Source of the DNA: Tenacibaculum dicentrarchi
GTDB taxonomy: Bacteria > Bacteroidota > Bacteroidia > Flavobacteriales > Flavobacteriaceae
NCBI RefSeq assembly: GCF_964036635.1
Contig: NZ_OZ038524.1
Coordinates: 2,609,001-2,673,000 of the forward strand
Length of the DNA: 64,000 bases
Direction: 5' to 3'
Under the pieces are notes generated by a model. It was not told the DNA's origin. It saw only the letters and a list, made by a program, of their open reading frames with translations, and did no database searches. A program made the translations under genes and the position numbers. The first letter of the stretch is position 1. Each line of letters opens with the position of its first letter. Positions 61,092 through 64,000 of this stretch are shown here, in pieces.

Positions 61092-63788
61092 TTATTGATT
61101 AATTACCCAAGACACATAATACATTGACCCTATTAAACCTGAACCAGGAGCTACAACATATTCTTCTCTTGTTAAGTTGGTTCCTCCTATTTTAATTCTT
61201 GATTTTAAAGAATGTATTTTGTAATTTATTTGAGCATCAAGTAATGTTCTACTTTCTACTTCTTCTGTCAAAAAATTAGATTGCCATAAAAATTTATCTT
61301 GCAATCTTGCGTTTACGTTAAATCCGAAATTTTTAAATAAATTAGAATGACCGAACATTATTTTTACTTGATGTTCAGGCGTATTAAAACCTGGCTTAAA
61401 ATCAAGATCATCTTCTTGATTAAATATCATTTTACTTAAAGTATAGTTTGCTCCAAAATTAAATGTTTTAAAAATTTTTGTTGTTAAGCCTAATCCAACA
61501 CCGTATGAATTTACTTTAGCTGTTGTATTTGTATTTAATAGAACAGCCGTAACATCTTTATTAGAAAAAGCCTTTAAAGCTAATGCATCTGGAATACCAT
61601 TTATAACAGCACCATAATTCGGAACTAAAATATTTTTATTTGCTACAAAGTTATCATATTGATTATAATAACCATTTATATCTAACTCCATTATATTAGT
61701 GTTACTAATATTTAAAATACTTCTATAACCTATTTCATAAGAAGTTACTTTTTCTGATTTTATAGGTGTTGGTTTTATATAAATAGGAACATTATTTTCA
61801 AGTATAAATGCTTTTTCAAAAACATCTTTTCCTGTAATAACACTTGTCGTATTATCACTATTTTTTGCTATCGTTGAAAAACGTGCTATATTTTCGTTTG
61901 ACGTTCCTAAGATTAAAGAATTGGGTCCCGTTTTTAAACTCATATACTGTTCTAAAGTACTCGGTGTTCTAAAACCTGTTTGGTATGATATTCTTAGTAT
62001 TTTGTTTTCTTCGATAGCATAATTCAAAGCAATTCTTGGAGAAAAATTACCTTCAAAATTTTTAGATTTATCATAACGAACAGATCCAGTAAACTTTAAA
62101 CGATTTTCAAAAAATTTCTTTTGAATTTGTGAATATGCCCCTAACATATCAAAAGCTAAAGCACTATTTTTATCTGTAAATAGTGTTCCTTTTGAATTAA
62201 TATTAAATTTTCGATAAGATGTACCTACCTGAATTTTCGCCCATTTAATTAGATCTTTAAAGTTATAATTCGCCTCAATATTATATAATTGTGTTTTATC
62301 TTTTAGCCCCGAACCTCCTTGATTAATAGGCTTTTTAATAATACTATGTAGTGCTTCTTCAAAAGTTGTTGTTCCTGGTTGTAATCTATTCCTATCAGCA
62401 TAATTCCTTGCTGCTTTATCATTACCTCTTGTTACATTTTTTATAGCTCCTGAAAAAGCCTTTCCGTATTCTTTAAACCAATTTTCACTCGGATTATAAT
62501 ACTCATTTAAGGCTATGCCTGCAAATCGTAAATCATAGGTTTCACCAGTAGTATTACCAGTATAATAACTACGAACAAAGAAGTTTTCACCTAAAAACTC
62601 TAGTTTATATTGTGTTACAGAAAAATCATTTTGAGCAAATCTATTTGCTCCTTGATACATATTATTTCCTGCTGAAAAACGAGCATTTAATATAACTTCT
62701 AATTTTTGATTACCAAATGGGCGTACATGAAATGATCCATCAAATTTCACAGCCTTTCCATCATAATCATACAACTGTTCTTCAGCATATCCTGTTCGAC
62801 TAACATTTCCAATACCTGGTAATTCATAAGAGACCTCATCTCCATAAAAATTTACACCATCATAATCTAACGTATTTTCTCTATTTCCTTTCTTAATAAC
62901 ACCGCCAACACCTGTTGTATTTCTAACATCGTTTGCATGCCATTCTTCTGCTTTATAAGTTACAAAATTTACTTTTGCAGCAAAATAATTACTAAATTTA
63001 TACGCCATTCTAAGACCAACATCATGAAATTGTGATGTACCTAATGCTTTTTGATTAATAAATCCTGTTTTATAATAACTACTTATTCCATCATAGTCAA
63101 ACGGGTTTTTACTTTTCATTAACAAAATACCATTAAAAGCATTTGCACCATATAAAGCCGAAGAAGCTCCTGGTAATATTTCAACATCTTTTACATCTAA
63201 TTCTGATAAACCGACAATATTACCCGCCGAAAAGTTTAAAGCAGGAATTGAGGTTTCAACACCATCGACTAATTGCACAAAACGAGTATTATCAAAAGTG
63301 GAAAAACCACGAGAATTAATTGATTTAAAACCATAACTAGCCTCTCTAGAATCAATTCCTTTTAAATTAGTAAGCCCATCGTAGAAAGAAATTGAGGTAT
63401 TATTTTTAATATCAGTAATTCCTAATCGCTCAATAGTTACCGGTGATTCTATAACTCGTTCTGGAGACCTTGATGCCGATATTACAACCTCATCTAAAGA
63501 AGAATTTTCTTTTAAAACAATATTTAATTCTTGGTCTGCTGAGGTAATTTCAACAACCTCTTTTCTATATCCAAAAGCAGTAACCTGTATTGTAAACGGA
63601 AAATTTAATGAGGTCGTTAAAGTAAAACTTCCATCTACAGTTGATACAGCACTATTTTCTAAAGAATTAATAAGTGCACTAGGAAAAGGTTCTAAGTATT
63701 CATCATACACTTTTCCTTTTAAAATAAGCTGTGCCGATAAAGCAAAACTAGAAGTTACAAAAAAAAATAGAAGTAATTTTTTAAGCAT
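61092..63788 (-). CDS. TonB-dependent receptor, array unit 3
   Basis: An 898-residue outer-membrane receptor of the same subfamily: signal peptide (about 1-19), beta-sandwich domain (about 21-95), plug (about 100-230, with VVISASRSPERVIESPVTIER and ILPGASSALYGANAFNG) and barrel ending in VSWVINQ. It is more diverged than units 1 and 2 are from each other, and in places (the NTTGVGG segment, the TPEHQVKIMFG segment) it is closer to the receptor at 19890. Its TonB-domain gene lies 48 bases upstream and is cut by the window edge. Confidence 0.93.
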   Translation of the reverse strand: MLKKLLLFFFVTSSFALSAQLILKGKVYDEYLEPFPSALINSLENSAVSTVDGSFTLTTSLNFPFTIQVTAFGYRKEVVEITSADQELNIVLKENSSLDEVVISASRSPERVIESPVTIERLGITDIKNNTSISFYDGLTNLKGIDSREASYGFKSINSRGFSTFDNTRFVQLVDGVETSIPALNFSAGNIVGLSELDVKDVEILPGASSALYGANAFNGILLMKSKNPFDYDGISSYYKTGFINQKALGTSQFHDVGLRMAYKFSNYFAAKVNFVTYKAEEWHANDVRNTTGVGGVIKKGNRENTLDYDGVNFYGDEVSYELPGIGNVSRTGYAEEQLYDYDGKAVKFDGSFHVRPFGNQKLEVILNARFSAGNNMYQGANRFAQNDFSVTQYKLEFLGENFFVRSYYTGNTTGETYDLRFAGIALNEYYNPSENWFKEYGKAFSGAIKNVTRGNDKAARNYADRNRLQPGTTTFEEALHSIIKKPINQGGSGLKDKTQLYNIEANYNFKDLIKWAKIQVGTSYRKFNINSKGTLFTDKNSALAFDMLGAYSQIQKKFFENRLKFTGSVRYDKSKNFEGNFSPRIALNYAIEENKILRISYQTGFRTPSTLEQYMSLKTGPNSLILGTSNENIARFSTIAKNSDNTTSVITGKDVFEKAFILENNVPIYIKPTPIKSEKVTSYEIGYRSILNISNTNIMELDINGYYNQYDNFVANKNILVPNYGAVINGIPDALALKAFSNKDVTAVLLNTNTTAKVNSYGVGLGLTTKIFKTFNFGANYTLSKMIFNQEDDLDFKPGFNTPEHQVKIMFGHSNLFKNFGFNVNARLQDKFLWQSNFLTEEVESRTLLDAQINYKIHSLKSRIKIGGTNLTREEYVVAPGSGLIGSMYYVSWVINQ

Positions 63789-63836
63789 ATTCTTTTGTTT
63801 AAATTATTTTTTTTATTTCTATAACCTTTCCTTAAT

Positions 63837-64000
63837 TTATTCTTCTAAAGAAAATGAAATAGGGAAACCGTATTTTACAGAAATACGACCTCCATCTTTT
63901 TTAGCAGGAATAAATTGAGGTAACTTAGATACCACTCTAATAGCTTCTTTATTTAATACCTCAGCATTTTTAGGCCCTAACGTTTTGATATTTTTAATTT
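63837..64000 (-). CDS. Exported TonB C-terminal-domain protein, array unit 3 (partial)
   Basis: Only the last 54 or so codons are in the window; the gene runs past the right edge. The translated end reads KNIKTLGPKNAEVLNKEAI, then a PAKKDGGRISVKYGFPISFSLEE tail (in two pieces here), matching the C-terminal TonB domains at 55892 and 59957 almost residue for residue. Stop codon TAA at 63837-63839 on the minus strand. Its presence in the same position completes the third receptor unit. Confidence 0.85.
   Translation of the reverse strand, partial: IKNIKTLGPKNAEVLNKEAIRVVSKLPQFIPAKKDGGRISVKYGFPISFSLEE

Noticed and set aside
52986..64000. Receptor array as a mobile or integrated element
   Set aside because: No transposase, integrase, terminal repeats or tRNA junction is visible, and base composition is like the neighbours. 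Tandem duplication explains the pattern.

Overview
The window is a low-GC chromosomal segment from a bacterium of the Bacteroidota, almost certainly a member of the Flavobacteriaceae; a marine genus near Tenacibaculum or Polaribacter is my guess, not a proof. The evidence is the complete alternative complex III operon joined to an aa3 oxidase, six TonB-dependent receptors that mostly carry N-terminal carboxypeptidase-regulatory-like domains, families typical of this phylum (DUF2480, DUF3078, DUF3341, DUF3817, DUF2723), promoter-like boxes of the flavobacterial TANNTTTG type, and few Shine-Dalgarno sequences. I see no phage, transposase, CRISPR array or restriction system.

Layout. 1-18.2 kb is housekeeping: fructose bisphosphatase, superoxide dismutase, a DinB-fold protein, an ArsC/Spx-like protein, two tandem tRNA-Gln genes, a large GT-C membrane protein of the DUF2723/TMEM260 type, a cysteine-free thioredoxin-like protein, a membrane metallophosphoesterase, DNA polymerase I, an Ig-like lipoprotein, a ComF-like protein, an SAM methyltransferase, a decayed gene followed by its intact paralogue, and glycyl-tRNA synthetase. 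18.2-29.2 kb is a nutrient-uptake region: a receptor with a lipid-anchored SGNH hydrolase, a heme-receptor-like protein behind recO, and a receptor under a TPP riboswitch (thiamine uptake).

29.2-34.2 kb is a compact leftward operon headed by ruvB: a SulP anion transporter, a persulfide dioxygenase-rhodanese fusion, a rhodanese lipoprotein and a small metal-binding protein. It looks like a module for oxidising reactive sulfur and moving the resulting anion. 34.3-45.8 kb encodes respiration: ActA-ActF (quinol to cytochrome c electron transfer) followed by cytochrome oxidase subunits II and I, which appear to have their own promoter behind a terminator. 46-53 kb holds a SPOR protein, a CNNM-type membrane protein, DUF3078, a SufE/SufT-like/DUF2480 iron-sulfur operon, a PfkB kinase and an amidophosphoribosyltransferase-like protein.

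53-64 kb is the most distinctive part: a tandem array in which a small exported protein with a TonB C-terminal domain is followed by a large TonB-dependent receptor. Two full units and most of a third are present, and the third continues beyond the right edge. The receptors are paralogues of each other and of the receptor at 19.9-22.7 kb, and share an 80-base identical block in the plug region, consistent with tandem duplication and gene conversion. Substrates cannot be read from the sequence. This array, the riboswitch-controlled receptor, the sulfur operon and the decayed paralogue at 14.5-15.3 kb are the points I would follow up first.
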